A stretch of DNA of 64,000 bases. Source: JAHEME01 sp034435035. Lineage in GTDB: Bacteria; Chloroflexota; Anaerolineae; Aggregatilineales; UBA3940. The stretch spans positions 225,628-289,627 of the forward strand of contig DAOTXW010000016.1 in the NCBI GenBank assembly GCA_034435035.1, written 5' to 3'. This document shows positions 7,517-15,639 of the stretch, piece after piece. Both the position numbers and the translations under genes were made by a program. The notes under the pieces were generated by a model. That model was not told the origin of the DNA. It made no database searches and saw only the letters and a list, made by a program, of their open reading frames with translations. The stretch's first letter is position 1, and the number at the start of each line of letters is the position of its first letter.

Positions 7517-10066
7517 ATGGTGGATCAGGCTCGGCAGGGACTGCACACTTCGACCAACGGCCATCGCCCGACTCGCCCGCATGCCATCGAGCTGAGCGAG
7601 AATGCGCGCACCGTCCTGACTCGCCGCTACCTCCGGCGCGGCCCGGACGGCCAGCCCGCCGAGACCATTGAGGAGATGTTCTGGCGGGTGGCGTGGCATG
7701 TGGCCGCCCCGGAGGAGGCCGCCGGCGCTGACCGGCAGGCGATCGCGGAGCAGTTTTACGATCTGCTCACATCGCGCCGTTTCTTCCCCAATTCTCCAAC
7801 CTTCACCGGGGCAGGGACGCCGCTGGGCCAGCTCGCGGCCTGTTTTGTGCTGCCGATCGAAGACGATATGGGCCGCTCCGAAGGCGGCATCTTCCAGACC
7901 CTGCGCAATGCCGCCCTCATCCAGCAAACCGGCGGCGGCAACGGCTTCGCCTTCAGCAATCTGCGCCCCAGAGGGGCTCGCGTCAGGAGCAGCGAAGGGA
8001 CCGCCACCGGGCCGGTGGGCTTCCTGCGTGTCTATGATCAGGCATTTGGCGAAGTCAGCCAGGGCGGATCGCGCCGCGGCGCGAACATGGGCGTGCTTCG
8101 CGTCGATCACCCCGATATCCGGGAATTCATCACCTGCAAGACTGCCGAGCACGCCATCACCAATTTCAATATCTCCGTTGGCGTCACTGACGACTTCATG
8201 CGGGCTGTTCGCGATGACGCCTCTTATGACCTGGTCAACCCGCAGGATGGCAGTGTCTGGGAGACGGTCCGGGCCCGCGACGTGTTCGATCTGATGGTGC
8301 GCCAGGCTCATCATAACGGCGAGCCGGGCATCCTGTTCCTCGACGCCGCCAACCGCGACAATCCGGTCCCGAATCTGTATACGCTCGAATCGACGAACCC
8401 CTGCGGGGAGCAGTTCCTGGGCCCGTTTGAGAACTGCTGCCTGGGTTCAGTGAATCTGGCCCGCCATGTCGCGCCGGATGGCCGCGTGGACTGGGAAGCC
8501 CTGCGCCAGAGCGTGGTGCTGGCTACTCGCTTCCTGGATGATGTGGTCGATGCCAACACCTATGTGCCCTCTGTGCCGCAGCTTGAAGTGGCTGCCCGGC
8601 GTGTACGCCGCATCGGCCTGGGCATCATGGGCCTGGCCGATCTGATGTATCACGCCGGCGTACGCTACGGCTCGCCAGAAGGCCAGGAGTTTGCCTCGCA
8701 GGTCATGGAGTTCGTTCATTATCATGCCATGCAGGCCAGCATTGAGCTGGCCCGCGAGCGCGGCCCGTTCCTGGCCATTCGCGGCAGCCGCTTCGATCCC
8801 GATGACCTGAAGTGGGAGATCCCCCGGCCGCTTGTGCCCCACACCACGGACTGGGGATGCCCCGCGCTGGACTGGGATGCTATCCGCAGCGGCATCCTCA
8901 CGCATGGCATCCGCAACGGGGCGCAGACCACCATCGCCCCGACCGGCACCATCTCCACCGTCGCCGGCTGTGAAGGCTACGGTTGTGAGCCGGTCTTTGC
9001 GCTGGCCTACCTCCGCCACTTCAACGACGGCGGCAAGGATGTGGTCCTTCAGTATGCCAGCCCGCTGTTTGAGCGCGCGCTGGTTGAGGCCCATCTGGAT
9101 GAGGCAACCCGCCGCCAGATCATCGAGCGTGTCAACCTGACCGGCTCGTGCGCAGATATCCCGGAAGTCCCTGAGCACATCCGCCGCGTCTTCGTCGTCG
9201 CGTCCGATATCTCCGCTGAGGAGCATGTGAGGATGCAGGCGGCGATGCAGCGGTTCTGCTCGAATGCCATCAGTAAGACCTGTAACTTCCCGTCTACCGC
9301 TACCGAAGAGGATGTCGCCCGCGCCTACCAGCTGGCGTGGGAGCTGGGCTGCAAGGGCCTGACGGTCTATGTTGCGGGCTCGCGGGACAAAGTGGTGCTG
9401 GAGACGGTCCAGACCTCCCGGAGCAAGCAGGAGGCTGCCGCCCCGTCGGCTGACCCCGCGCCGGAGCCGGCCCCCAGGCCGCTCCCTCTGTTCCGGGACG
9501 AGCTGAAGAAGCCGCGTGCGCGCAGGCTCCGGGGAGAGACCTATCGCGTCGAGACCCCTCTGGGCACGACCTTCGTGACCGTCAATGAGAACGGGGGCGA
9601 CCAGCCTTTCGAGGTCTTCCTGCATACCTCCAAGGCCGGCAGCGAGACCGCTGCCGTCAGCGAGGCAATGGGCCGCCTGATCAGCTACATCCTGCGGATG
9701 AACTCGCCCATCGAGCCGCGCAAGCGCCTGCAGGAAGTCGTTCGCCAGTTGAGCGGCATCGGCGGTGGGCGCTCGATGGGCCTGGGCCCCAAGCGCGTGC
9801 GCTCGCTGCCGGATGGCGTGGCGCAGGTCCTGGGCGAATATCTCGCTCACTACCTGGAGCCGGGCCGCGGGCAGCACGTCGGCGCGGCGGACGACGAGGA
9901 GGGGGTGGCCATCGATGACCTGGCTCCGCTCGCCCCCGAGCCGCCGCCGGGCCAGCTGCCGCTCCCCACCGTCCGGGGCGATCTCTGCCCGGAATGCGGT
10001 CAGGCATCGGTCGTGAACGAGGAAGGCTGCCGCAAATGCTATTCGTGCGGCTTCAGCGAATGCTGA
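7517..10066 (+). CDS. nrdJ: Adenosylcobalamin-dependent class II ribonucleoside-diphosphate reductase
   Basis: This 849-residue enzyme converts ribonucleotides to deoxyribonucleotides with a B12 cofactor. It shows the redox Cys in LAACFVLP near residue 109, the active-site loop NPCGEQ at 294-299, TIAPTGTISTVAGCEGYGCEP, and a C-terminal TSCPD-type domain (FVTVNENGGDQPFEVFLHTSK). A Cys-rich tail, CPECG...CRKCYSCGFSEC, shuttles electrons. The start at 7517 has AGAGGAG nine bases upstream; the open frame runs back to 7331 but that part overlaps the NrdR-like gene and is not reductase-like. I see no N-terminal ATP-cone. A strong terminator follows. The deoxynucleoside kinase at 15640 would feed the same pools. 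Confidence 0.95.
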   Translation: MVDQARQGLHTSTNGHRPTRPHAIELSENARTVLTRRYLRRGPDGQPAETIEEMFWRVAWHVAAPEEAAGADRQAIAEQFYDLLTSRRFFPNSPTFTGAGTPLGQLAACFVLPIEDDMGRSEGGIFQTLRNAALIQQTGGGNGFAFSNLRPRGARVRSSEGTATGPVGFLRVYDQAFGEVSQGGSRRGANMGVLRVDHPDIREFITCKTAEHAITNFNISVGVTDDFMRAVRDDASYDLVNPQDGSVWETVRARDVFDLMVRQAHHNGEPGILFLDAANRDNPVPNLYTLESTNPCGEQFLGPFENCCLGSVNLARHVAPDGRVDWEALRQSVVLATRFLDDVVDANTYVPSVPQLEVAARRVRRIGLGIMGLADLMYHAGVRYGSPEGQEFASQVMEFVHYHAMQASIELARERGPFLAIRGSRFDPDDLKWEIPRPLVPHTTDWGCPALDWDAIRSGILTHGIRNGAQTTIAPTGTISTVAGCEGYGCEPVFALAYLRHFNDGGKDVVLQYASPLFERALVEAHLDEATRRQIIERVNLTGSCADIPEVPEHIRRVFVVASDISAEEHVRMQAAMQRFCSNAISKTCNFPSTATEEDVARAYQLAWELGCKGLTVYVAGSRDKVVLETVQTSRSKQEAAAPSADPAPEPAPRPLPLFRDELKKPRARRLRGETYRVETPLGTTFVTVNENGGDQPFEVFLHTSKAGSETAAVSEAMGRLISYILRMNSPIEPRKRLQEVVRQLSGIGGGRSMGLGPKRVRSLPDGVAQVLGEYLAHYLEPGRGQHVGAADDEEGVAIDDLAPLAPEPPPGQLPLPTVRGDLCPECGQASVVNEEGCRKCYSCGFSEC

Positions 10067-10087
10067 TCGCGCCTGCTGTAAGCGGGA

Positions 10088-10119
10088 CGGGGCGGCCGCC
10101 GGGCCGCCCCGTTGTGTTT
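10088..10119 (+). terminator. Terminator after nrdJ
   Basis: A perfect ten-base-pair GC-rich stem (10088-10097 with 10102-10111) and a four-base loop are followed by TTGTGTTT. Confidence 0.75.
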
Positions 10120-10148
10120 CGGACTTCCGCCTGCCGTCGGGATGATCG

Positions 10149-10154
10149 TATAAT
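10149..10154 (+). promoter_or_regulatory. -10 element for the CD-NTase-like gene
   Basis: Perfect TATAAT 59 bases ahead of the start at 10213 and just past the nrdJ terminator. The -35 region is poor. Confidence 0.4.
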
Positions 10155-10212
10155 AGGGCATAGATCCGGGCCTTCATACGATCCGTGTTGACAGTTCTGC
10201 AGGGGCAGGGAG

Positions 10213-11103
10213 ATGACCACACCGGTTGATGAGGCTATTCGCCGCTACGCCGCCGCGCTCGAGATCCGGGACTGGGCCGAAGGGGCCGTGCGCAAACGTG
10301 TGGACGCGGTGGGCAGGGCGCTCGCCGGCTCTCTCAAGCTGGACGACCTGCACCTCATCGGTTCGTACCAGCGCCAGACGCTCATCGCGCCGCTCAGCGC
10401 GGGCGCGGTGGACGTGCTGGCCGTCATGAATCATCGCCAGCATTCAGTCTGGCACAACACAGAGGGCGTGGACCTGGTCCTCAGCCGCTATCACCGGCTG
10501 CTGGCGGCGGCCTTCCCGCGGCAGCCGGTGCAGCGCCTCAACCAGGCCATCCTGGTGCCCTTCAAGGATATCCGCCTGTGCGTCTATCCCGCCTATGCCT
10601 GGCATACCGGCGGCTATGTATTCACCGATGGCGCGCGGTTGGCCTGGCTGCATGCCGATCCCGAGCAGTTCGCCGGCCTCATGCGCCAGCTCGACTATCA
10701 GCATGAAAGGCTGGTCTACCCCCTCATCCGGCTGGTGCGCGCCTGGAATCGCCAGGCGGGCGGCCTGCTCACTGGCTTCCATATCGAGTGCCTGATCGAG
10801 CGCCACCTGACCGCAATGGGCTACCCTAACAGCCGCTTTGACAGCCTCCGCGCCGGCCTGGTGCGTTTCATGACTGTGCTGCCGGACCTTCTCTGCGACC
10901 CCTGCCAGGAGCCGATTCACGATCAGGTCATCGATCACTACCTGGGCGATCGGCCCCGGGACGGCAACCCCCGCGAGCAGGCCATCGACGCGGCGGAGAA
11001 GGCAGCCTTCGCTCTGGCCGCCGCCGAGCCGCTGACTGCGTCCGGCAAGATCGAGGCGGCGCTGGCGCAGTGGCGCCTGGTGCTCGGCCCCGGCGTCGCA
11101 TGA
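10213..11103 (+). CDS. Orphan CD-NTase/SMODS-like nucleotidyltransferase fold, probably inactive
   Basis: The 296-residue protein has the layout of CD-NTases: GSYQRQT at residues 50-56 as the GS motif, a strand AVDVLAVM at 65-72, and a second strand RLCVYPAYAWHTGGY at 121-135. A helical domain follows with LVRAWNRQAGGLLTGFHIECLIERHL, and the tail ends in A-x-x-x-W-x-x-x-LG. In active members the first strand reads DxD and the second carries an Asp before VVPA. Here the first Asp is Ala65 and the later one appears to be Cys123, so catalysis is doubtful. No CBASS effector or ubiquitin-like genes are adjacent. AGGGGC and AGGGAG lie just ahead of the ATG. The family call rests on motifs and needs a profile search. 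Confidence 0.6.
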   Translation: MTTPVDEAIRRYAAALEIRDWAEGAVRKRVDAVGRALAGSLKLDDLHLIGSYQRQTLIAPLSAGAVDVLAVMNHRQHSVWHNTEGVDLVLSRYHRLLAAAFPRQPVQRLNQAILVPFKDIRLCVYPAYAWHTGGYVFTDGARLAWLHADPEQFAGLMRQLDYQHERLVYPLIRLVRAWNRQAGGLLTGFHIECLIERHLTAMGYPNSRFDSLRAGLVRFMTVLPDLLCDPCQEPIHDQVIDHYLGDRPRDGNPREQAIDAAEKAAFALAAAEPLTASGKIEAALAQWRLVLGPGVA

Positions 11104-11205
11104 GTCTGCCGCCGCCCGCTGCACGGCTGTCCCATCGGCGGGCGCTGCGGGCCCCCCGGCTTCATCGCGACTTTCCAGAAGCTGCATCCGGATCGGCCCG
11201 GGCTG

Positions 11206-11541
11206 TCAGTCGGTGGCTGCGCTCCAGGATGGCTGCGCCGGCACGATGCGAATCCGGGAGCCGTTTCGCTCCTTACGGGCGCCCTGCGTCCCCAGCACGC
11301 GGGCGGCATGCTCCAGGGCGTGCGCCTTGATATCCCGGCTCCAGGGCGTTGCTGTGCTGAAGCCGTCCTGCAGCCCCTGCCGGTAGCCCTCCGGGTTGTT
11401 CAGCACCCATACCTCCGCCAGGTCGAACCCCAGCCGCCCGCAGGCGTCAGCCACGGCGTCCGGATCCTCCAGATCGGCCAGCCCGCTCCACTGCACCGCG
11501 GCGATCCCTGCCGCCACCCATCGATCGACCATGATAGCCAT
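11206..11541 (-). CDS. Uncharacterised 111-residue soluble protein
   Basis: I chose the ATG at 11539-11541, which has GGGAG nine bases upstream. The frame stays open to 11784, but that part lacks protein-like character. The product is a small alpha/beta-looking protein (ADACGRLGFDLAEVWVLNNPEGYRQGLQDGF split by Gly-rich turns) with a basic C-terminal tail. There is no signal peptide or membrane segment. It is followed on the other strand by the end of the CD-NTase-like gene. No family was recognised and expression is uncertain. Confidence 0.45.
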   Translation of the reverse strand: MAIMVDRWVAAGIAAVQWSGLADLEDPDAVADACGRLGFDLAEVWVLNNPEGYRQGLQDGFSTATPWSRDIKAHALEHAARVLGTQGARKERNGSRIRIVPAQPSWSAATD

Positions 11542-11659
11542 GCTGCTTTGCTCCCTTGCCATGAGTCCGCTTGATGTGTGCTTAGGGTAATCCCCTTCCC
11601 GGGCTGCCTCAATGGGGGGATTCCCCACCTCGCCGGGCCGCGGCATGCTGCCGTGGAAA

Positions 11660-11743
11660 GCGAAACAGGGCCCCCAGTTCGCCGCTGGCTGCCCCGTTTC
11701 GCAAGGAGGAGAGGACTTAATGCTGCAAGCCGTTAATGAGTAG
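11660..11743 (+). other. Stem-loop followed by SD-led seven-codon ORF
   Basis: In the gap 11542-11791, GCGAAAC (11660-11666) pairs with GTTTCGC (11696-11702), enclosing a smaller CCAG/CTGG stem. Immediately after comes AAGGAGGAGAGG, then ATG at 11720, and the frame reads MLQAVNE before TAG at 11741-11743. No + strand gene follows. It may be a relic leader or a chance structure. The rest of the gap shows only a short GCCGCC/GGCGGC inverted repeat at 11767-11782 past the permease stop. Confidence 0.3.
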
Positions 11744-11791
11744 GCTTCATGGATCAGTTTATGCCGGCCGCCGAGCGGCGGCAATACATAC

Positions 11792-13153
11792 TTACCCCCA
11801 TATCGTCTTCCCCGGAATCAGCGTGCCAGCACGGGCCAGTACCCGCCGGGTCATAGTGGCCAGGGGGGGAGGGTAGGCGCTCAGCCGCGCTGCCCGCCGC
11901 TTCAGACCTTCGCCCAGCAGCATGAATGCCAGCACCGAGACGAAGAATGCCGCCCCAACGTAGACCGACAGCCACGGTTCCAGGAAGAAGTTATCCCAGC
12001 CCATTGACAGCATCTGCCCCAGCTCTGGCATGCCGGGCACGGGCACCAGAGTGAAGCCGGGATCCTGTGCATTCGGCAGCGCGAACATCTCCGATCCGCC
12101 GATGAAGAACCCCAGGAAGCCCAGCTCGGCGGTCAGCAGCAGCGTGGCGCTCATCTCGAACGAGAAGACGACCGGCAGCAGCGTGACCACCTGCGGCAGC
12201 ACGTGCTTGAACATGATCCGCCCGTCGCTGGAGCCCAGTGCCCGCGCCGCCTCGATGTAAGGCTCCGTGCGGATCAGCCGCACCCGCTCGGCCGCCAGCC
12301 GCGCCGCCGATGCCCATCCGGTTACACTCAGCGCGACCAGGAACGCGGATGTGCTCTCTCCCACCCCCGCCAGCCGCAGCAGCAGCAGCACGACGATCGC
12401 TACCAGCAGCACCGGCAGCGCGGCGGCCACGTTGATGACGCTCGCCAGGAAATCGCCGAAGCGCCCGCTGTACCAGCCTTCCAGGAAGCCCAGCCCGCCG
12501 CCGATCAGCATCCGCGCTGCTGCGACGCCCACCGCCAGCACAAAGGTGGGCTGGGCGGCCCACAGCAGCCGGCTCAGGATATCCCGGCCGATGTGATCGG
12601 CTCCCAGCGGGAAGCCGGGCACTTCGCCGGGCCGGAATGGCGGCGAGCGGAACTCGCCGGGCGTGACCTCGGCCAGGGTGGTGCGTCCCACCGGATCCTG
12701 CGGTGCTATCCACGGGCCGAACACGGCGATCAGCATCAGGGCGGCCACCAGCGGCACGCCGATCGCCAGCGGCAGGTTCAGGGGCGGGCGTTTGCGCTGA
12801 GTCTCCCGGGCCGGCGCCGGCAGGGTGGGGCGGGCGGAGGGCGCGGCCGCCGGGACGTGCCGCGGAGTCGGGCGCGGGCCCGGGCGGGGGGCAGCCTCCG
12901 GCCTGAACAGCCGATCGCCGCGCTCCATTCGCTCCAGCAGAGCGCGGGTTTTCTCATCCCCCGGTCGCAGGCGCACTGCCTGCCGCATGCAGTACACGGC
13001 CTCGCGGTGGTCGTCCACCAGTTGAGCCAGCACCACCCAGCTTTCCGCGCTCGCCCGGTGATGCCGCAGATGATTCAGGATCAGGCGGCGGGCTGCGCCA
13101 CGCTGGCCCGCCTTCGCCAGGGCAATTGCCTCGCGTACAGCTGGATCGTCCAT
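11792..13153 (-). CDS. DppC/OppC-type ABC permease with N-terminal TPR-like extension
   Basis: The protein has 453 residues, about 150 more than usual DppC. Residues 1-80 are helical repeats (AIALAKAGQRGAARRLILNHL, then SAESWVVLAQLVDDHREAVYCM) that look like TPRs, followed by a Pro/Ala linker to about 120. The permease part begins with a membrane helix, then IAPQDPVGR, and GADHIGRDILSRLLWA, a DppC signature. The EAA loop YIEAARALGSSDGRIMFKHVLPQ contacts the ATPase. About six membrane segments are evident. It is 14 bases downstream of the DppB-like gene. No ATPase or solute-binding protein gene is next to the pair. Confidence 0.85.
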   Translation of the reverse strand: MDDPAVREAIALAKAGQRGAARRLILNHLRHHRASAESWVVLAQLVDDHREAVYCMRQAVRLRPGDEKTRALLERMERGDRLFRPEAAPRPGPRPTPRHVPAAAPSARPTLPAPARETQRKRPPLNLPLAIGVPLVAALMLIAVFGPWIAPQDPVGRTTLAEVTPGEFRSPPFRPGEVPGFPLGADHIGRDILSRLLWAAQPTFVLAVGVAAARMLIGGGLGFLEGWYSGRFGDFLASVINVAAALPVLLVAIVVLLLLRLAGVGESTSAFLVALSVTGWASAARLAAERVRLIRTEPYIEAARALGSSDGRIMFKHVLPQVVTLLPVVFSFEMSATLLLTAELGFLGFFIGGSEMFALPNAQDPGFTLVPVPGMPELGQMLSMGWDNFFLEPWLSVYVGAAFFVSVLAFMLLGEGLKRRAARLSAYPPPLATMTRRVLARAGTLIPGKTIWG

Positions 13154-13167
13154 GAGCCGTTCCCGTT

Positions 13168-14115
13168 CTATGCGCTGGCCCGATGCTGCCGCACCCGCGG
13201 ATCGACCGCGGCGGTCAGCAGATCCGTCGCCGCGCTGGAGAGCAGGAAGATCGCGCCCACCACCGTCACCAGCCCCGCCGCGTAGGAGGGATCAAAGCCG
13301 GCGCTTGTGTAAGTTCCGGCAGGGATCAGCGTGGCGACCAGTGCCCGGCCCAGCCCCGGCCACTGGAAGAAGTACTCGATCAGGATCAGGCTGCTGACCA
13401 GGCTGCGCAGATTGTTGCCCAGCGCCACGATCACCGTGACCAGCACATTTCGGAAGGCATGCCGCAGCACCACCAGCCGCCACGGCAGCCCCTTGGCGCG
13501 AGCCGCCCTCACATATTCTTTGGGCAGCTCCTCGCCGAGCATCTCAGCGGTCAGCCGGGCCACCTCGGCGGCTGGCCGTACTGACAGCGCCAGCACCGGC
13601 AGGATCAGGTGGGCGTCGATCCCGTAGCCCGTCACCGGCAGCGGCATCGGCTGCCCGCTGCGGAACGAGAGCTGGATCAGCGTGTAGGTCAGCACGATCG
13701 CCATGTAGAAGCCCGGCATCGAAAAGCCGGCCAGCGAGGCCAGCAGTGCCAGTGAACTGATCTGATGCGTCCGTGTATCCACTGACGCCAGCCCCAGCCC
13801 GATCCCGGCCACGCTGGAGAACACCAGCGAGAGTCCCAGCAGCACCAGACTCTTGGGGATCGCGGCCAGAATCTCCCGCTGGATCGCCTCCGGCGACATG
13901 CCCGGTATGGAGTCCGGTGCAGCCGCCACCGGGCTGCCCGTCAGATAGTGGACATACTCCTGCAGAGGGGTCAGCAGCGGGAGCGGCTCCGTGACGATGT
14001 TGAATACCGTCGGCCACAGGTGCCGCACGTAGAATACGCTGACGAAGGTGATCACATTGATCGCCGCCAGGACGGCAGCGAACAGCCCCAGCCGCCGGAT
14101 GATGCCTGGAATCAC
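13168..14115 (-). CDS. DppB/OppB-type ABC permease
   Basis: This is the inner-membrane partner of the DppC-like protein. It has an N-terminal helix (GIIRRLGLFAAVLAAINVITF), a large periplasmic loop, then five further membrane segments, with the EAA loop EYVRAARAKGLPWRLVVLRHAFRN. Peptides or nickel are usual substrates of this family; nothing here decides between them. Two GTG starts are plausible, at 14136 and 14115. A strong promoter predicts transcription from about 14145, which would place the ribosome site of the 14136 start outside the mRNA. I therefore prefer 14115, which has GAGAGG six bases upstream. Confidence 0.88.
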   Translation of the reverse strand: MIPGIIRRLGLFAAVLAAINVITFVSVFYVRHLWPTVFNIVTEPLPLLTPLQEYVHYLTGSPVAAAPDSIPGMSPEAIQREILAAIPKSLVLLGLSLVFSSVAGIGLGLASVDTRTHQISSLALLASLAGFSMPGFYMAIVLTYTLIQLSFRSGQPMPLPVTGYGIDAHLILPVLALSVRPAAEVARLTAEMLGEELPKEYVRAARAKGLPWRLVVLRHAFRNVLVTVIVALGNNLRSLVSSLILIEYFFQWPGLGRALVATLIPAGTYTSAGFDPSYAAGLVTVVGAIFLLSSAATDLLTAAVDPRVRQHRASA

Positions 14116-14151
14116 GGGTTCCCTCTCTGGCTGCACTGCCCGCTGCTCCCT

Positions 14152-14180
14152 ATTGTAGGGAGGCCGCGTCCGATTGTAAA
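14152..14180 (-). promoter_or_regulatory. Strong promoter for the permease pair
   Basis: Reading leftward: TTTACA (14180-14175), a 17-base spacer, TACAAT (14157-14152). Both hexamers match the sigma-70 consensus at five of six positions. Transcription would begin near 14145. Confidence 0.65.
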
Positions 14181-14235
14181 ACGCAGTCGGTATTAGCCTG
14201 CTGCTGTAAGTATTACCCTGCTGGCCTGCTGTGGG

Positions 14236-14265
14236 TTGTGCCGCCTGCCGCTGCCCGGCTATACT
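14236..14265 (+). promoter_or_regulatory. Promoter for the methyltransferase gene
   Basis: TTGTGC at 14236-14241, an 18-base spacer, and TATACT at 14260-14265. It is divergent from the permease promoter 55 bases away. Confidence 0.5.
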
Positions 14266-14284
14266 GGGGGCGGAGCGCACGATC

Positions 14285-14980
14285 ATGGATGCCCACTTCC
14301 AGGCCATTTACGCCCGGCAGGCTGCCACCTACCAGCGCCTGATCGAACGCGAGGACCATTCCGGCAACCTGTTTTCTGCCCTGCATGAGCTGGCACCCCC
14401 CGATGGCGCGGTCGTCGTTGAGATGGGCGCCGGTACGGGGCGGCTGACTCGCTGGCTGGCTCGCTCAGCCCGCCGGGTGCTGGCTGTCGATGCATCTGGC
14501 CACATGCTGGGGGAGGCGGTGCGGGGGCTGGGCGCGGCTGGCCTCGCAGGCTGGAATCCGGTGATCGCCGATAACCGCTGCCTGCCCGTCCCCGACGGGA
14601 TCGCGGACCTGTGCATCGAGGGATGGAGCTTCGGTCATCTGGTCGGCGACGACGGCGATCTGTCTGATGCGGCTCGCGCGGTCGATGAGATGCTGCGCGT
14701 GCTGCGCCCCGGCGGCACCGCGGTGGTGGTGGAGACTCTCGGCACGGGCTGCGAGACGCCGCAGCCACCCACCGCTGGCCTGGCCGACTTCTATGCCTGC
14801 CTGGAGCGCGAGCACGGCTTTGCGTCCCGCTGGATTCGCACGGATTACCGTTTCGCGTCCCCTGCCGAGGCGATCGAGCTGACCCGCTTCTTCTTTGGCG
14901 ACTCCCTGGCTGACCGGGTGGCCCGCAGCCAGCAGATGCTGCTGCCGGAGTGCACGGGCATCTGGTGGCGGGCGCGTTGA
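14285..14980 (+). CDS. Class I SAM-dependent methyltransferase
   Basis: The 231-residue protein has the Rossmann-fold motif I VVEMGAGTGRLTRWLA near residues 44-59, motif II with the acidic end VLAVDASGHML, and a motif resembling post-II/III at IADNRCLPVPDGIADLCIEGWSFGHL. It may methylate a small molecule; the substrate cannot be read from sequence. The open frame extends upstream to 14231, but the promoter at 14236-14265 makes the ATG at 14285 the likely start, with GGAG nine bases before it. Confidence 0.85.
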   Translation: MDAHFQAIYARQAATYQRLIEREDHSGNLFSALHELAPPDGAVVVEMGAGTGRLTRWLARSARRVLAVDASGHMLGEAVRGLGAAGLAGWNPVIADNRCLPVPDGIADLCIEGWSFGHLVGDDGDLSDAARAVDEMLRVLRPGGTAVVVETLGTGCETPQPPTAGLADFYACLEREHGFASRWIRTDYRFASPAEAIELTRFFFGDSLADRVARSQQMLLPECTGIWWRAR

Positions 14981-15070
14981 TCCCCGCTGGCCTGAGGTGT
15001 TGACCTTGAACACTGACTCGCTGCCTGGCGTCTGCTGCTCATCCCGGCTGTTTGGAGAGCCACCCGCGTG

Positions 15071-15493
15071 ATGAAGCGATCCGTCTCTGCATGCCTGGTG
15101 CTCACCGTCGCCCTGTTGATAGGCTGTGTGGTTGATGAATCGACCCCTGCCGATCTGTTCCCCGGGCAGGTGGGTGAGTTCCTGCGCACCGGTGGGCCAT
15201 CCCCCCGCGTGGATGTGCAGGATGTCGATCAGGCCACCTATCAGGGGCCATCCGGCGCGGTGACGCTTAACGTCCGCCGCGTCGGGGCGGAGAATGTCTC
15301 CCCGGCACTCGAGGGATTGCCTCTCACGGCCACCGCGGTTGGCTACGACGAGGCCCTCGGCCAGCGTCAGGGTGTCTTTTTCACCTTTGGGGATGAATAT
15401 CATGCCGCCTGGGGCAACGGCGACTGGGTCTTCGTACTTTCTGCTTCCACGCCAGCAGCACGGGCCGCCTTCCTGGGATCGTATGGCTACTGA
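15071..15493 (+). CDS. Small lipoprotein of unknown function
   Basis: The 140-residue product begins MKRSVSACLVLTVALLIGC, a standard signal with lipobox LIGC, so it should be lipid-anchored outside the membrane. The mature part is about 120 residues of mixed beta character (VTLNVRRVG, GVFFTFGDEYHAAWGNGDWVFVLSA). No family was recognised. A GTG immediately before the ATG could also initiate; GGAGAG lies 8-11 bases upstream. Its stop codon overlaps the ribosome site of the next microprotein, so the two are probably translationally coupled. Confidence 0.75.
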   Translation: MKRSVSACLVLTVALLIGCVVDESTPADLFPGQVGEFLRTGGPSPRVDVQDVDQATYQGPSGAVTLNVRRVGAENVSPALEGLPLTATAVGYDEALGQRQGVFFTFGDEYHAAWGNGDWVFVLSASTPAARAAFLGSYGY

Positions 15494-15504
15494 GGAGGCG
15501 GCAG

Positions 15505-15615
15505 ATGGCTGCCCTGGCAATCATATTCCTGGTGTTGGGCTGCCTGGCTGCGATCGGCGTGCCGGCTCTGCTCGTCGCCATCTGGCTGATCCTCAGGCAG
15601 AGATGGGCTGAGTGA
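15505..15615 (+). CDS. 36-residue membrane microprotein
   Basis: The reading frame starts with ATG at 15505 and ends with TGA at 15613-15615. It is preceded by GAGGAGG, which overlaps the stop of the lipoprotein gene, at six bases spacing. The peptide is almost entirely one membrane helix (AIIFLVLGCLAAIGVPALLVAIW) split by Gly/Pro, with a basic tail RQRWAE. Coupling to the lipoprotein suggests a joint role, for example an anchor or regulator, but this is an inference. Confidence 0.6.
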   Translation: MAALAIIFLVLGCLAAIGVPALLVAIWLILRQRWAE

Positions 15616-15639
15616 AAGGACCCACCGGGTGCGAACATT

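Noticed and set aside
8447..10222. 591-codon antisense frame over nrdJ
   Set aside because: The reductase frame carries all catalytic motifs; this one has none.
10213..11103. CBASS defence operon
   Set aside because: No effector, Cap2/Cap3 or HORMA/TRIP13 genes flank the CD-NTase-like gene, and its catalytic acids look missing.
11754..11975. Short leftward frame at 11754-11975 as a gene
   Set aside because: It lies inside the permease gene in another frame with no ribosome site.
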